Source of the DNA: Soonwooa sp.
GTDB lineage: Bacteria > Bacteroidota > Bacteroidia > Flavobacteriales > Weeksellaceae
Length of the DNA: 64,000 nt
Direction of reading: 5' to 3'
NCBI RefSeq assembly: GCF_030151385.1
Contig: NZ_JASLDS010000030.1
Coordinates: forward strand, 62,001 to 126,000
Under the pieces are notes generated by a model. The model did no database searches. It was given only the letters and a program-made list of their open reading frames with translations, and was not told the DNA's origin. Of this stretch, positions 34,637-43,302 are shown in pieces. Both the position numbers and the translations under genes were made by a program. How positions within the stretch are numbered: the first letter of the stretch is position 1; each line of letters starts with the position of its first letter.

Positions 34637-36184
34637 TTACAAGTCAAATTTAATTCCTTGTGCTAATGGAAGACCTGTAGAATAATTGATGGTATTCGTT
34701 TGGCGTCTCATATAATACTTCCAAGCGTCAGAACCACTTTCGCGTCCGCCACCAGTTTCTTTTTCACCACCGAATGCACCACCGATTTCTGCTCCAGAAG
34801 TTCCGATATTAACGTTCGCAATACCACAATCCGAACCAGCTTGTGACAAGAATAATTCTGACTCACGAAGACTTTGCGTCATAATTGCAGAACTCAATCC
34901 TTGTGGAACATCATTTTGCAAAGCAATCGCTTCTTCTAATGTTTTGTATTTAATTAAATAAAGAATTGGTGCAAAAGTCTCATGCTGAACGATTTTGTAA
35001 GAATTTTTAACCTCAGCAATACAAGGTTTCACATAGCAACCACTTTCATAACCTTCGCCTTCTAGCACACCACCTTCAACAACGAAATTGCCACCTTCTG
35101 CCTTACATTTTTCGATTGAATCTAAATATTGGCTAACTGCATGTTGATCGATAAGAGGTCCAACATGATTGTGTTGATCTAACGGATTTCCGATTTTTAA
35201 TTGACCATAAGCCTTTACCAATCGATCTTTAACAGCATCATAAACATCTTCTTGAATAATCAAACGACGAGTCGAAGTACAACGTTGTCCAGCAGTACCA
35301 ACAGCGCCAAATACAGCACCGATAATACTCATATCCAAATCTGCTTTATCAGAAATGATAATCGCATTATTTCCTCCTAATTCCAAAATGCTTTTTCCGA
35401 AACGAGCAGCAACATTTTTGTTAACCTCGCGTCCTACTCTTGTCGAACCTGTGAAAGAAATAAGTGCCACTTTTTTGTCATTTACCATTTTGTCACCGAT
35501 AACGTGATCAGCAACTAAAAGGTTAGAAATACCTTCTGGTAAATTATTTTCTTTAAGAACTTCTGCAATGATATTTTGACATGCAATCGCACACAAAGGT
35601 GTTTTTTCTGATGGCTTCCAGATGCAAACATTACCAGCAATCCAAGCTAGAGTAACATTCCAACTCCATACAGCTACTGGAAAATTAAACGCCGAAATCA
35701 CACCAACAATTCCAAGTGGATGATATTGCTCGTACATACGGTGACCAGGTCTTTCTGAGTGCATCGTAAAACCATGAAGTTGTCTAGAAAGTCCCACTGC
35801 AAAGTCGCAGATGTCAATCATCTCTTGTACTTCGCCCAAACCTTCTTGCAAAGATTTACCCATTTCGTAAGAAACAAGTTTTCCTAAATCGTCTTTGTAA
35901 TGTCTAAGTTTTTCGCCGAACTGACGAACGATGTCTCCTCTTTTAGGAGCAGGAATCATTCTAAATTCTAAAAATGCCTTCTCAGCTTTCTCAATAACTT
36001 TATTATAATCTGCCTCAGAACTTGTCGTGATACTTGCAATCTCTTGCCCATCTGTTGGCGATTGACTTTTAATAACTTCTCCTGTTGCAAAAAAATCAAC
36101 ACCTGTAGAACTTCCTAAGTTGCTTGCGTTGATTCCTAAATTTTCCAATGATTTCTGAATTGAAAATTGGTCTCTTGTATTCAT
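34637..36184 (-). CDS. ALDH7-family 2-aminoadipate semialdehyde dehydrogenase
   Basis: A 515-residue NAD(P)-dependent aldehyde dehydrogenase of the antiquitin (ALDH7A1/AmaB/Pcd) type. The catalytic Cys302 lies in AGQRCTSTRR, and Glu268 (LELGGNNA) is the general base. FTGSTRVGREVNKNVAARFGKS and VISAFNFPVAVWSWN are typical ALDH7 motifs. It oxidises 2-aminoadipate 6-semialdehyde, the product of lat, to 2-aminoadipate. The gene is upstream of lat on the same strand, forming a two-gene lysine degradation operon. Confidence 0.93.
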   Translation of the reverse strand: MNTRDQFSIQKSLENLGINASNLGSSTGVDFFATGEVIKSQSPTDGQEIASITTSSEADYNKVIEKAEKAFLEFRMIPAPKRGDIVRQFGEKLRHYKDDLGKLVSYEMGKSLQEGLGEVQEMIDICDFAVGLSRQLHGFTMHSERPGHRMYEQYHPLGIVGVISAFNFPVAVWSWNVTLAWIAGNVCIWKPSEKTPLCAIACQNIIAEVLKENNLPEGISNLLVADHVIGDKMVNDKKVALISFTGSTRVGREVNKNVAARFGKSILELGGNNAIIISDKADLDMSIIGAVFGAVGTAGQRCTSTRRLIIQEDVYDAVKDRLVKAYGQLKIGNPLDQHNHVGPLIDQHAVSQYLDSIEKCKAEGGNFVVEGGVLEGEGYESGCYVKPCIAEVKNSYKIVQHETFAPILYLIKYKTLEEAIALQNDVPQGLSSAIMTQSLRESELFLSQAGSDCGIANVNIGTSGAEIGGAFGGEKETGGGRESGSDAWKYYMRRQTNTINYSTGLPLAQGIKFDL

Positions 36185-36359
36185 TATTTATTTTGATTTG
36201 TCTGATGCTAAAGATAGACAATAATTTTCAAATCCTAACAAATATCATATTCTGAAACGCATTTTTTTTCGTTCAAAAACATTAAAAACCTAGTAATAAT
36301 CGAGATAAACACAAACTAACGAGTGTTTGTTAAATTATTTATAATTATTCTAAATAATA

Positions 36360-36390
36360 TTGTTTAAGTCAAAATCATCTTTTAAATTTG
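36360..36390 (+). promoter_or_regulatory. Promoter of the 50-residue membrane protein gene
   Basis: TTG (36360-36362, in ATTGTTTAAG) and TAAATTTG (36383-36390) are separated by 20 bp, which fits the flavobacterial -33 TTG / -7 TAnnTTTG pattern. The small ORF's ATG is 15 bp downstream. Confidence 0.55.
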
Positions 36391-36405
36391 CAGAAAAATA
36401 AATCA

Positions 36406-36558
36406 ATGGAAAACGAGGACAAAAATTCTAAATTAAAACTCTGGTTCAAAAGAGTTGGGATTGGTGGTTTGATATTCTTCACCGTAAAAGGTTTGGTGTG
36501 GCTGGCGGTGTTCTATTTTGGCGCCGATGCGATATTTGGAAGTTGTTCCCAGAAATAG
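36406..36558 (+). CDS. Small 50-residue single-helix membrane protein
   Basis: The ATG at 36406 opens a frame of 50 codons ending TAG at 36558. It reads MENEDKNSKLKLWFKRVG, then a hydrophobic helix (residues 19-42: IGGLIFFTVKGLVWLAVFYFGAD) and a short tail GSCSQK. A well-placed promoter (TTG-20-TAAATTTG) sits in front and a terminator behind, which supports a real gene. Similar GLLWLAVFYFGAD-type small proteins, sometimes mislabelled 'alanyl-tRNA synthetase', occur in flavobacteria to my recollection. The function is unknown. A Lys within the helix (TVKGL) is notable. Confidence 0.78.
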   Translation: MENEDKNSKLKLWFKRVGIGGLIFFTVKGLVWLAVFYFGADAIFGSCSQK

Positions 36559-36578
36559 AAATTACTCCTAGAAATAAA

Positions 36579-36606
36579 AAATTCGTTACCTATTAGTAAC
36601 GAATTT
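36579..36606. terminator. Shared terminator overlapping the doxX stop
   Basis: AAATTCGTTAC (36579-36589) and GTAACGAATTT (36596-36606) make a perfect 11-bp stem with a 6-nt loop. T-rich stretches follow on both strands. The right arm is the last codons of the DoxX gene (stop at 36593). Confidence 0.85.
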
Positions 36607-37012
36607 CTTTTTTTGTAAATAATTGATCTATTGAAAACTTGCCCGCACCTATCAAAAGGATTACGATATACATGACAAGGTAAATAGCCGCCATCTCTTT
36701 GACAGCATACGGATCTGCTGCATGCGCTACAAAGATTGCAACCAACATTGTAATCATTAATACTACACTTGCAAATCTTGTTAATAGTCCCAAAATTAAT
36801 AAGACCGAACACACAACTTCTGCAAATACAACTAACACTAAAGTGATTACTGGACCTAGTCCCATGAAATCCATAAACTGAATATCACCTGACATCAATT
36901 TTTCTAATTTTGGATAACCATGTGTTAACATTGAAACTCCTGCAAAAATGCGCAAAATAGCTGCTGCGATGTTTACTAAAGTTGGATTATTTTCTGAAGA
37001 TATTAATTTCAT
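36593..37012 (-). CDS. DoxX-family membrane protein
   Basis: A 139-residue inner-membrane protein with four helices (about 12-30, 48-70, 75-98 and 104-125). LRIFAGVSMLTHGYPKLEKLMSGDIQFMDFMGLGP is the DoxX opening motif. FAEVVCSVLLILGLLTRFASVVLMITMLVAI is the second conserved block. The family is linked to redox stress and thiosulfate or quinone metabolism in other bacteria. Here there is no partner gene to identify its role. Its last codons form one arm of a terminator. Confidence 0.9.
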   Translation of the reverse strand: MKLISSENNPTLVNIAAAILRIFAGVSMLTHGYPKLEKLMSGDIQFMDFMGLGPVITLVLVVFAEVVCSVLLILGLLTRFASVVLMITMLVAIFVAHAADPYAVKEMAAIYLVMYIVILLIGAGKFSIDQLFTKKEIRY

Positions 37013-37056
37013 TAGTATGCCTTTAGTCCAAAGCTACAAAATAAGTTTTAAAAAGC

Positions 37057-37932
37057 CTATCTGTAACCGAAATTTTTAAGATCTCTTTCATTTTTACGCC
37101 AATCTTTTTTAACTTTTACAAAAAGATTAAGGTGAATTTTTTTACCAAAAAACTTCTCCAAATCGACACGTGCCTCTGTACCAACTTTCTTGATGGCATC
37201 GCCTTTATGACCAATAATAATACCTTTCTGAGAATCGCGCTCTACATAGATAATAGAGTCAATTAGGATAACGCCTTCTTTTTCTTTAAAAATCTCCGTC
37301 ACCACTTCTACTGAATAAGGGATTTCTTTATCGTAGTTCAAAAGGATTTTTTCGCGGATACACTCATTAACGAAGAAACGCTCCGACTTATCTGTAAATT
37401 GATCTTTATCATAATACGGCGGATTTTCTGGTAAAAGCGATTTTAGCTTCGGAAGAATGTATTCGGTATTGTAAGCTTTAAGCGCCGAAACTGGCAAAAT
37501 CTCAGCTTTCGGAATTTTGTTGTGCCAATACTCTACTTTTGCTTCCAGTTCGGCTTGGTTACTAAGGTCAACCTTATTTAATAACAATAATACAGGAACT
37601 GGAATCTTGTTTAGTTTATCGATCAAAAATTCTGAAGGTTCTTCTTTATCCATCGCATCTACAATGAAAAGGAAAACATCAGCATCTTGTAGACTTTCTT
37701 TCACGAAATCCATCATTTTTTCCTGCAATCCATATTTAGGATCGAGAACACCAGGCGTGTCCGAGAAAACAATTTGCAAATCATCTTCATTATAAATCCC
37801 AAAAATTCTATGTCTTGTGGTTTGTGCCTTTTGCGTAACAATCGCCAACTTCTCTCCCATTAACTGATTAAGAAGTGTCGACTTTCCTGCGTTGGGCTTA
37901 CCAACTATATTTACAAAACCTGCTCTGTGCAT
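37057..37932 (-). CDS. era: GTPase Era
   Basis: An essential 30S assembly GTPase of 291 residues. G1 is GKPNAGKS (11-18), G2 includes QTTRH (37-41), G3 is DTPG (58-61) and G4 is NKVD (119-122). The C-terminal KH domain has IIYVERDSQKGIIIGHKGDAIKKVG with the GxxG loop (GHKG) that binds the 3' end of 16S rRNA. It acts in ribosome maturation. The gene ends near doxX and is 198 bp from the divergent nrnA. Confidence 0.98.
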   Translation of the reverse strand: MHRAGFVNIVGKPNAGKSTLLNQLMGEKLAIVTQKAQTTRHRIFGIYNEDDLQIVFSDTPGVLDPKYGLQEKMMDFVKESLQDADVFLFIVDAMDKEEPSEFLIDKLNKIPVPVLLLLNKVDLSNQAELEAKVEYWHNKIPKAEILPVSALKAYNTEYILPKLKSLLPENPPYYDKDQFTDKSERFFVNECIREKILLNYDKEIPYSVEVVTEIFKEKEGVILIDSIIYVERDSQKGIIIGHKGDAIKKVGTEARVDLEKFFGKKIHLNLFVKVKKDWRKNERDLKNFGYR

Positions 37933-38099
37933 TTATTTAATTCTTTTAAGATTTGCAAAGTTAAGAATTTCTAAACCGAGAAGCACGATAAGATTTTAAC
38001 AATAGAAAAACTAATAAATGATATTCTACAATTTTGTCAAGTATTGATATTTTTTGGATCAAGTTTTCAAGACGCAATCGAAAAAGTTTTAAAATTGAT

Positions 38100-38107
38100 T
38101 ACCTTTG
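38100..38107 (+). promoter_or_regulatory. -7 box (TACCTTTG) for nrnA
   Basis: TACCTTTG matches TAnnTTTG exactly and is 23 bp before the ATG at 38131. I see no TTTG at the -33 position. Confidence 0.45.
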
Positions 38108-38130
38108 CAATCTCATAATTCAAAACAAAT

Positions 38131-39135
38131 ATGTTTAGTCCTCAAGAACTTTCTGAAATCACAAAATTATTAACGCCAGACCATAATATTGTCATTACAA
38201 CCCATCACAATCCAGATGGCGATGCAGTCGGTTCTAGTCTTGGACTTTATCATTTTTTGAAAACAAAAGGCATTGAAGCTACCGTCTTGACTCCAAATGA
38301 TTTTCCAAAATTTCTAAAATGGATGCCCGACGCCAAAAAAATCGTGATCAGCGAATACAAAAGAAAACAAGCTGGCGAAGCTTTGTACAACGCAGATGTT
38401 GTTTTTTGTCTAGATTATAACGCAACTGTAAGAGCTGGAATAATCGGCGAATGGGTTAGAAAATCGCACGCGAAAAAAATCCTAATCGACCACCATCAAA
38501 TGCCAGAAAAATTCGACTTTGTGTACTCGGATACTTCTGTGCCAGCAACTTGTCAAATGGTGTATCATTTTATCGAAGCTTTGGGTGAAGAAAATGCAGT
38601 TAACCAAGATATTGCAGAATGTCTTTATACGGGAATTATGACCGATACTGGTGGATTTAGATTCCGTTCAACCAGTGCGACAACACACAGAATTGTTGCC
38701 AACCTTATCGAAAAAGGTGCAGATCCTGCAAAAATTACGAGTAACACTTGGGATAACAATACCATCTCGAGGCTAAATCTTTTGTCTCTAGTTTTGGGAC
38801 GTATTGAAGTTGTAAAAGATGGCAAAGTTGCAATCCTTTCGCTTACACGAGACGAGCTAAAATCTTTAGGTTTCGAAAAAGGTGATACAGAAGGTTTTGT
38901 TAACTATGGTTTGAGCATCGCAGGAACCAAAATGGCAGCTTTCTTTATGGAAGATCTTTACGAAGATTTTATTAAGATTTCGTTTCGTTCCAAAGACGAT
39001 GTCGACACCAACCAATTTGCAAGAAAGTACTTTAATGGTGGCGGACACATCAATGCTTCTGGTGGAAAGTACTTCAAAAGTTTGCAAGACACGATCGAAG
39101 ATTTCAAAACATATATTAACGAAGAGGATTTTTAA
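38131..39135 (+). CDS. nrnA: Bifunctional oligoribonuclease/PAP phosphatase (NrnA, DHH family)
   Basis: Degrades nanoRNAs of a few nucleotides and hydrolyses 3'-phosphoadenosine 5'-phosphate; 334 residues. The DHH domain has HHNPDGDAVGSSLGL (25-39), DYNATV (Asp95) and the DHH motif itself (120-122, LIDHHQMPE). The C-terminal DHHA1 domain ends YFNGGGHINASGGKY. The active-site metals are held by these histidines and aspartates. Its stop codon overlaps that of the convergent acyltransferase gene, and a hairpin terminator serves both. Confidence 0.93.
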   Translation: MFSPQELSEITKLLTPDHNIVITTHHNPDGDAVGSSLGLYHFLKTKGIEATVLTPNDFPKFLKWMPDAKKIVISEYKRKQAGEALYNADVVFCLDYNATVRAGIIGEWVRKSHAKKILIDHHQMPEKFDFVYSDTSVPATCQMVYHFIEALGEENAVNQDIAECLYTGIMTDTGGFRFRSTSATTHRIVANLIEKGADPAKITSNTWDNNTISRLNLLSLVLGRIEVVKDGKVAILSLTRDELKSLGFEKGDTEGFVNYGLSIAGTKMAAFFMEDLYEDFIKISFRSKDDVDTNQFARKYFNGGGHINASGGKYFKSLQDTIEDFKTYINEEDF

Positions 39136-39142
39136 TCCTCTT
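39122..39142. terminator. Bidirectional terminator made of both stop codons
   Basis: AAGAGGATT (39122-39130) and AATCCTCTT (39134-39142) form a perfect 9-bp stem with a 3-nt loop. The end of nrnA and the end of the acyltransferase gene both lie inside the hairpin. Confidence 0.8.
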
Positions 39143-40199
39143 TTTTATGTCCCAATTTTAAAAAGAATTTCTCAAAATACTGATAAGAAAAATGAGCCAT
39201 AAGCAATGTCAATAAAACATTAGCAAGTACGAAACCAATAATAAATATTGTTGAATCAATAGATTGGTAATTTACATATTTTAGTACAATATACCCTACC
39301 ATCTGCATTGCAATAGCATGTAACATATAGACACCATAAGATATTTTCCCAAAGTATTTTAAGACTTTATTCTCTAAAAATGAAATTGGTTTACTGATTA
39401 AGAAAATAATCAAGAAAGGAAAAATAAAAGAACTAATCAACTGATACAACCAATCCGAAACATTTGCTTTAATATAATTCGTTGAAAAATAACATATCAC
39501 AACAGTACAAATCAAGAATTTAAACCATGTAGACATCTTGTACTTAGGATTCTTAACAACAAAAATCGCGAAAAGACCAGAAATCGAAAAATAATAAAAA
39601 TACATGCTGTACTTTTTAAAAATTTCAATAACATCAAAATTAAAAAGCACAAAATATATTATACTAAAAACAGCTAAAAACCAGACAATTTTATTTTTTG
39701 AAAAAAGTAAAAAACATGGTGCTATTAATAGATAAAATTGCTCTTCAATACCAATTGACCAAAGCACTTCAATTATGCCACCTGGCTCATAATTTTTCAA
39801 AACGTTAGAAAAAAAAGTACCGCCTAGCAGTATCGCTTCGGTGTAAGAGTACTTCCTTTCAAACTCAAACCCAAAGTGAGGCAAAATAAAATTATAGTAT
39901 AATAATCCAAAAATCAATACTACATAATACAATGGAAAAATTCTAAAAATCCGTCTTTTATAAAAATTTTTAATCGATATAGTCCCAGTATCAATTTTTT
40001 CGGTATATAGATTTCTAATAATTAAAAATCCACTTAGTGAAAAAAAAGCATAAACAGCCTCCGTACCTCTATTGAAAATTGCCCATTCAGTATTACTTGG
40101 AAAGCCTCTTTTCCCACCAAATTGCATGACATGATACACCACCACAAGCAATGCTAAGAAAAAACGAACAGAAGTAATATTGGGTAGATTATTCCTCAT
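39132..40199 (-). CDS. Acyltransferase 3-family membrane O-acyltransferase
   Basis: A 355-residue protein with about ten membrane helices. The N-terminal ITSVRFFLALLVVVYHVMQFGG has the conserved RFFLALLVVVxH segment with the active-site histidine. Residues 40-60 (WAIFNRGTEAVYAFFSLSGFLII) and ILWSIGIEEQFYLLIAPC are also typical of OafA/NodX-type proteins. They acetylate or succinylate lipid-linked or surface sugars. Base composition is noticeably more AT-rich than in its neighbours, so recent transfer is possible. It begins 11 bp inside the end of the upstream alpha/beta hydrolase gene. Confidence 0.9.
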   Translation of the reverse strand: MRNNLPNITSVRFFLALLVVVYHVMQFGGKRGFPSNTEWAIFNRGTEAVYAFFSLSGFLIIRNLYTEKIDTGTISIKNFYKRRIFRIFPLYYVVLIFGLLYYNFILPHFGFEFERKYSYTEAILLGGTFFSNVLKNYEPGGIIEVLWSIGIEEQFYLLIAPCFLLFSKNKIVWFLAVFSIIYFVLFNFDVIEIFKKYSMYFYYFSISGLFAIFVVKNPKYKMSTWFKFLICTVVICYFSTNYIKANVSDWLYQLISSFIFPFLIIFLISKPISFLENKVLKYFGKISYGVYMLHAIAMQMVGYIVLKYVNYQSIDSTIFIIGFVLANVLLTLLMAHFSYQYFEKFFLKLGHKKED

Positions 40200-40953
40200 C
40201 TAGCAATTCTGTATTAATAATCTCGGCGCAGATACTAGGTTTTTCCCAATGTCCGTTGTGTCCACAATTGAGAAGATAAGCACTGATATTTTCACGATCC
40301 GGAAGCTCCGAAATGGTTTTGATAGAATTAACAGCATTATCAAATCGACCAGCCAGAAGCAACATTTTTCCATTAAAATTTTCAAGAACAGATTTTCGGT
40401 CAGGACGTTCGATCATTCCTTTTTGGCAAGCCAAAACACCATCAATATTTGCAGTGTATGCAATTTGTTTTGCCAATTCGATTTTATCTTTTTTGTTGTG
40501 TTTTGCGTCTGGACCAAAAAGATTAGGAATGCCGGCGTTCGCATAAGCTTTGTAATTATCTTTAATAACGCGAAGACTTTTTAATCGTACATTTTTCTTT
40601 TCGTCATCATCTTCAAAATAGGTTGAAAAAAACAAAGTAAAACTTTTCAAAAGCTGTGGATATTTTTCAGCAAAAGCCAAGCTTATGTAGCCGCCCATCG
40701 AATGTCCCAAAAGATGAAAGCTTTCGACTTCTAGATAATCCGTTAGTTTTTTGACTTCTTCCGCCATCAAATCCATTGTTTGGGCATCAGCAATTGGCGC
40801 AGATTTTCCAAAACCTGCTAAGTCAACTTTAACCAACTGAAAATCTTCGGACAAATGCGGAATCATATCATTCCAAATTTCAAGATTCTCCATAAAACCG
40901 TGCAACAAGACCAGCGTCTCTCTACCCTTTCCTGAAATTTCGTAATGTAACAT
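40189..40953 (-). CDS. Alpha/beta hydrolase
   Basis: A 254-residue cytoplasmic serine hydrolase. LLHGFMENLEIWNDM is the oxyanion region, and GHSMGGYISLAF (83-94) contains nucleophile Ser85. The aspartate is in LAGRFDNAVN and the histidine in CGHNGHWEKPS. The cap region (about 120-190) is helical. It resembles general lactone or ester hydrolases of the family; the substrate is unknown. It overlaps the downstream acyltransferase gene by 11 bp, indicating co-translation. Confidence 0.92.
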   Translation of the reverse strand: MLHYEISGKGRETLVLLHGFMENLEIWNDMIPHLSEDFQLVKVDLAGFGKSAPIADAQTMDLMAEEVKKLTDYLEVESFHLLGHSMGGYISLAFAEKYPQLLKSFTLFFSTYFEDDDEKKNVRLKSLRVIKDNYKAYANAGIPNLFGPDAKHNKKDKIELAKQIAYTANIDGVLACQKGMIERPDRKSVLENFNGKMLLLAGRFDNAVNSIKTISELPDRENISAYLLNCGHNGHWEKPSICAEIINTELLDEE

Positions 40954-41040
40954 ATTTTGTTTTTTTCAAAAATAATGATTCTAAAGTGAAAAAAGAATTT
41001 TCCACGGATTTTCACTTGTTGCATTTATTCAAACAGAGCT

Positions 41041-42288
41041 TTATTTGTAGACAAATCGACGATCTTGTCGCAAAGGAAACACACCAAGAATTTGATTATT
41101 TGCATCAATTAAGATTTTTACCAAGGCGCGATCTTCAAAACTCAATTTTTCATCTTTTAAAAATTTTGAAACTTTCTTTTTTCCATTAAAGTTGATTGGA
41201 AAGAAAACATCGCCAGCTTCTACTTGTCTTAATTGCAAAGGAAGCTTAATTAAATTCGCATCAAATTCCCATTCCGAAAACTTAGAAGTATCAGGCATTT
41301 TAACAACAATTGAATCATCTGTCTTAATAACATTTAATTCAAATTCTTCGGATATTATTTCTGTTTCAAAACTTTGAATTAAAATCTCTTCGCGTCCAAC
41401 TTTAATATGATGAGAGTTACTTTTGAAAAGCTTTCCATTTTCGGCTGTAAAGATTTTATCAATTTCAGTCTTGTTATTAAATCCAAAACGGCTTAAGATT
41501 TCATATTTCACAAAATCACTTTGAGACGCCAATTTCGATTTATTTAAAATCAAAAAAGCCGAATCTTTTTTAAGCATACTTTCAAAAATTAAATCAATTT
41601 GCGAATCAATGAAATCTTTAGATTCTTTAATAATGGAAACTGAGGTTTTAAAATTTTCAAGAAAATCTATGTTAACCTCGTTTAACAAAGGCGTTATTTG
41701 ATTCCTAATTTTATTCCGAACATAAATATTTTCGGCATTCGTATAATCTTCGCGATAGTCTATGTGATGTTGTTTAGCATAAACACTAACCTCCGCTCTT
41801 GAAAATTCTAACAAAGGACGAATAATGTTTTCCGTCTTTTGAGGGATGCCTTTTAAGCCTTTCAAACCTGCTGCTTTAGAAAGATTCATCACAAAAGTCT
41901 CGAGTTGGTCGTTGAGATGATGCGCGGTAACTAAAAAATTGATATTTTTTTTTATTAAAATTTCCTTAAAAAAACGATACCGAATTTCGCGCGCCCAATT
42001 CTCAATAGAGTTTTCGGGTTGCTTGTCTTTTTCGGAAACGTCATAAAGATGAAATTTTATTTTTTTATTTTCGCACCAAGATTTCACCAAAGCTTCATCG
42101 AGCTTAGAATCCTCATTTCTAAGATGATAGTTAACATGAGCGACTTCGAAACTGAGTCGCAATTGATAGCACAAATCCAGCAAAACCATAGAATCCATCC
42201 CTCCACTCACTGCTAAAAGGAATGTTTTTTGCTGCATTTCGGGAACTAGCTTTTCTATTGAAGCTCTAAAACTGGGAATACTAAGCAA
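41041..42288 (-). CDS. tilS: tRNA(Ile)-lysidine synthase
   Basis: Modifies C34 of the AUA-reading tRNA-Ile to lysidine using ATP and lysine; essential. It has 415 residues. The PP-loop is AVSGGMDSMVL (26-36), followed by AHVNYHLRNEDS and AHHLNDQLETF. The C-terminal domains (about 230-415) match the TilS substrate-binding and TilS_C regions (DAGDVFFPINFNGKKKVSKFLKDEKLS-type). The first ATG fits. Its promoter (TATCTTTG) lies 32 bp upstream, divergent from the OmpA-family gene. Confidence 0.95.
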   Translation of the reverse strand: MLSIPSFRASIEKLVPEMQQKTFLLAVSGGMDSMVLLDLCYQLRLSFEVAHVNYHLRNEDSKLDEALVKSWCENKKIKFHLYDVSEKDKQPENSIENWAREIRYRFFKEILIKKNINFLVTAHHLNDQLETFVMNLSKAAGLKGLKGIPQKTENIIRPLLEFSRAEVSVYAKQHHIDYREDYTNAENIYVRNKIRNQITPLLNEVNIDFLENFKTSVSIIKESKDFIDSQIDLIFESMLKKDSAFLILNKSKLASQSDFVKYEILSRFGFNNKTEIDKIFTAENGKLFKSNSHHIKVGREEILIQSFETEIISEEFELNVIKTDDSIVVKMPDTSKFSEWEFDANLIKLPLQLRQVEAGDVFFPINFNGKKKVSKFLKDEKLSFEDRALVKILIDANNQILGVFPLRQDRRFVYK

Positions 42289-42320
42289 AATTTATTACTA
42301 AGTTTTACGTTATACATGAG

Positions 42321-42328
42321 CAAAGATA
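42321..42328 (-). promoter_or_regulatory. -7 box (TATCTTTG) for tilS
   Basis: The minus strand reads TATCTTTG, matching TAnnTTTG, 32 bp before the tilS start. Confidence 0.42.
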
Positions 42329-42351
42329 GGCCTTTATTTAAAAGCATTTTG

Positions 42352-42359
42352 TAAATTTG
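42352..42359 (+). promoter_or_regulatory. -7 box (TAAATTTG) for the OmpA-family gene
   Basis: TAAATTTG matches TAnnTTTG, 22 bp before the ATG at 42382. Confidence 0.42.
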
Positions 42360-42381
42360 AAAAAATCTAAAATCATCCAAT

Positions 42382-43215
42382 ATGAGATTACTTAAAATTC
42401 TAGGTATTGCTGCAATCGCTATTTCGGCAACCTCGTGCGTTAGTAAGAAACAATTCGACGCACTGAATCTTAACTATCAGCAATGTGTTAACGACGCAGC
42501 AGACAGACAAAGACAGATCCAAGATCTTTCTGGTAAAAATGCTGGTCTTCAAAGTCAAAATGACTTGCTAATGGGACAAAACAATGCTCTAAAAAGCTCT
42601 TTGGATGCATGTCTTAGCAACTCTGGAAAAAGCTCAACTAACATTGACAAACTTGTTGGCGAGATCAATGCGTCTAACAAATACATCAAGCAGTTGATTT
42701 CTACAAATGCTAAAAATGATAGTTTGAACTTGGCTTTATCAAACAAGCTTAAACGTTCTTTAGACAATATCGCAGATCAAGATGTTGATGTTAAAGTTCT
42801 TAAAGGTGTGGTAATGATTTCGTTATCAGACAAAATGCTTTACCAAACTGGTAAATTCGATGTATTACCTGCTGCTCAAGAAGTGCTAGGTAAAGTTGCT
42901 AAAGTTATTAACGATTACGATACTTACAGTGTACTAATCGAAGGTAACACAGACAACGCAGCACTTAACAGTTCTTCTGTACCAAGAGACAACTGGGATC
43001 TTTCTGCGCTTAGAGCAACAGCTGTGGCGAAGATTCTACAAACACAATTTGGTGTTAATCCGAACAGAATTACAGCTGGTGGTAGATCGGAGTACAATCC
43101 TAAAACAAGCAACGCTTCAGTTTCGGGACGTGCTGAGAACCGTAGAACGGAAATCATCATTATGCCGAAGTTAGACGAGTTTATGAAACTTATGGACATT
43201 GCGCCGAAGAAATAA
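42382..43215 (+). CDS. OmpA-family outer-membrane lipoprotein
   Basis: A 277-residue lipoprotein. The signal peptide ends at lipobox SATSC (Cys19). Residues 25-75 form a coiled coil (RQRQIQDLSGKNAGLQSQND). From about residue 135 there is an OmpA/MotB domain (MISLSDKMLYQTGKFDVL ... NTDNAAL ... LSALRATAVAKIL ... AGGRSEYNP ... GRAENRRTEIII) that binds diaminopimelate in peptidoglycan. It tethers the outer membrane to the wall. There is no porin-like beta-barrel. A terminator follows and it has its own promoter. Confidence 0.94.
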   Translation: MRLLKILGIAAIAISATSCVSKKQFDALNLNYQQCVNDAADRQRQIQDLSGKNAGLQSQNDLLMGQNNALKSSLDACLSNSGKSSTNIDKLVGEINASNKYIKQLISTNAKNDSLNLALSNKLKRSLDNIADQDVDVKVLKGVVMISLSDKMLYQTGKFDVLPAAQEVLGKVAKVINDYDTYSVLIEGNTDNAALNSSSVPRDNWDLSALRATAVAKILQTQFGVNPNRITAGGRSEYNPKTSNASVSGRAENRRTEIIIMPKLDEFMKLMDIAPKK

Positions 43216-43240
43216 TCTCCCTAACAAGCGAATACTAACA

Positions 43241-43267
43241 AAATCCTACAGAATTTCTGTAGGATTT
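43241..43267 (+). terminator. Terminator of the OmpA-family gene
   Basis: AAATCCTACAGA and TCTGTAGGATTT form a perfect 12-bp stem with a 3-nt loop, followed by TTATTTT. Confidence 0.9.
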
Positions 43268-43302
43268 TTATTTTCCGTAATTTTGACTAAGAATCTAGAA
43301 GA

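Noticed and set aside
33265..36405. Lysine riboswitch ahead of the lat operon
   Set aside because: I looked at the upstream gap (36185-36405) and saw no conserved riboswitch-like structure. Lysine riboswitches are mainly found in other phyla.
36513..36812. Minus-strand frame overlapping doxX
   Set aside because: It is out of frame with the clear DoxX protein and rich in Cys and Arg, a typical shadow translation.
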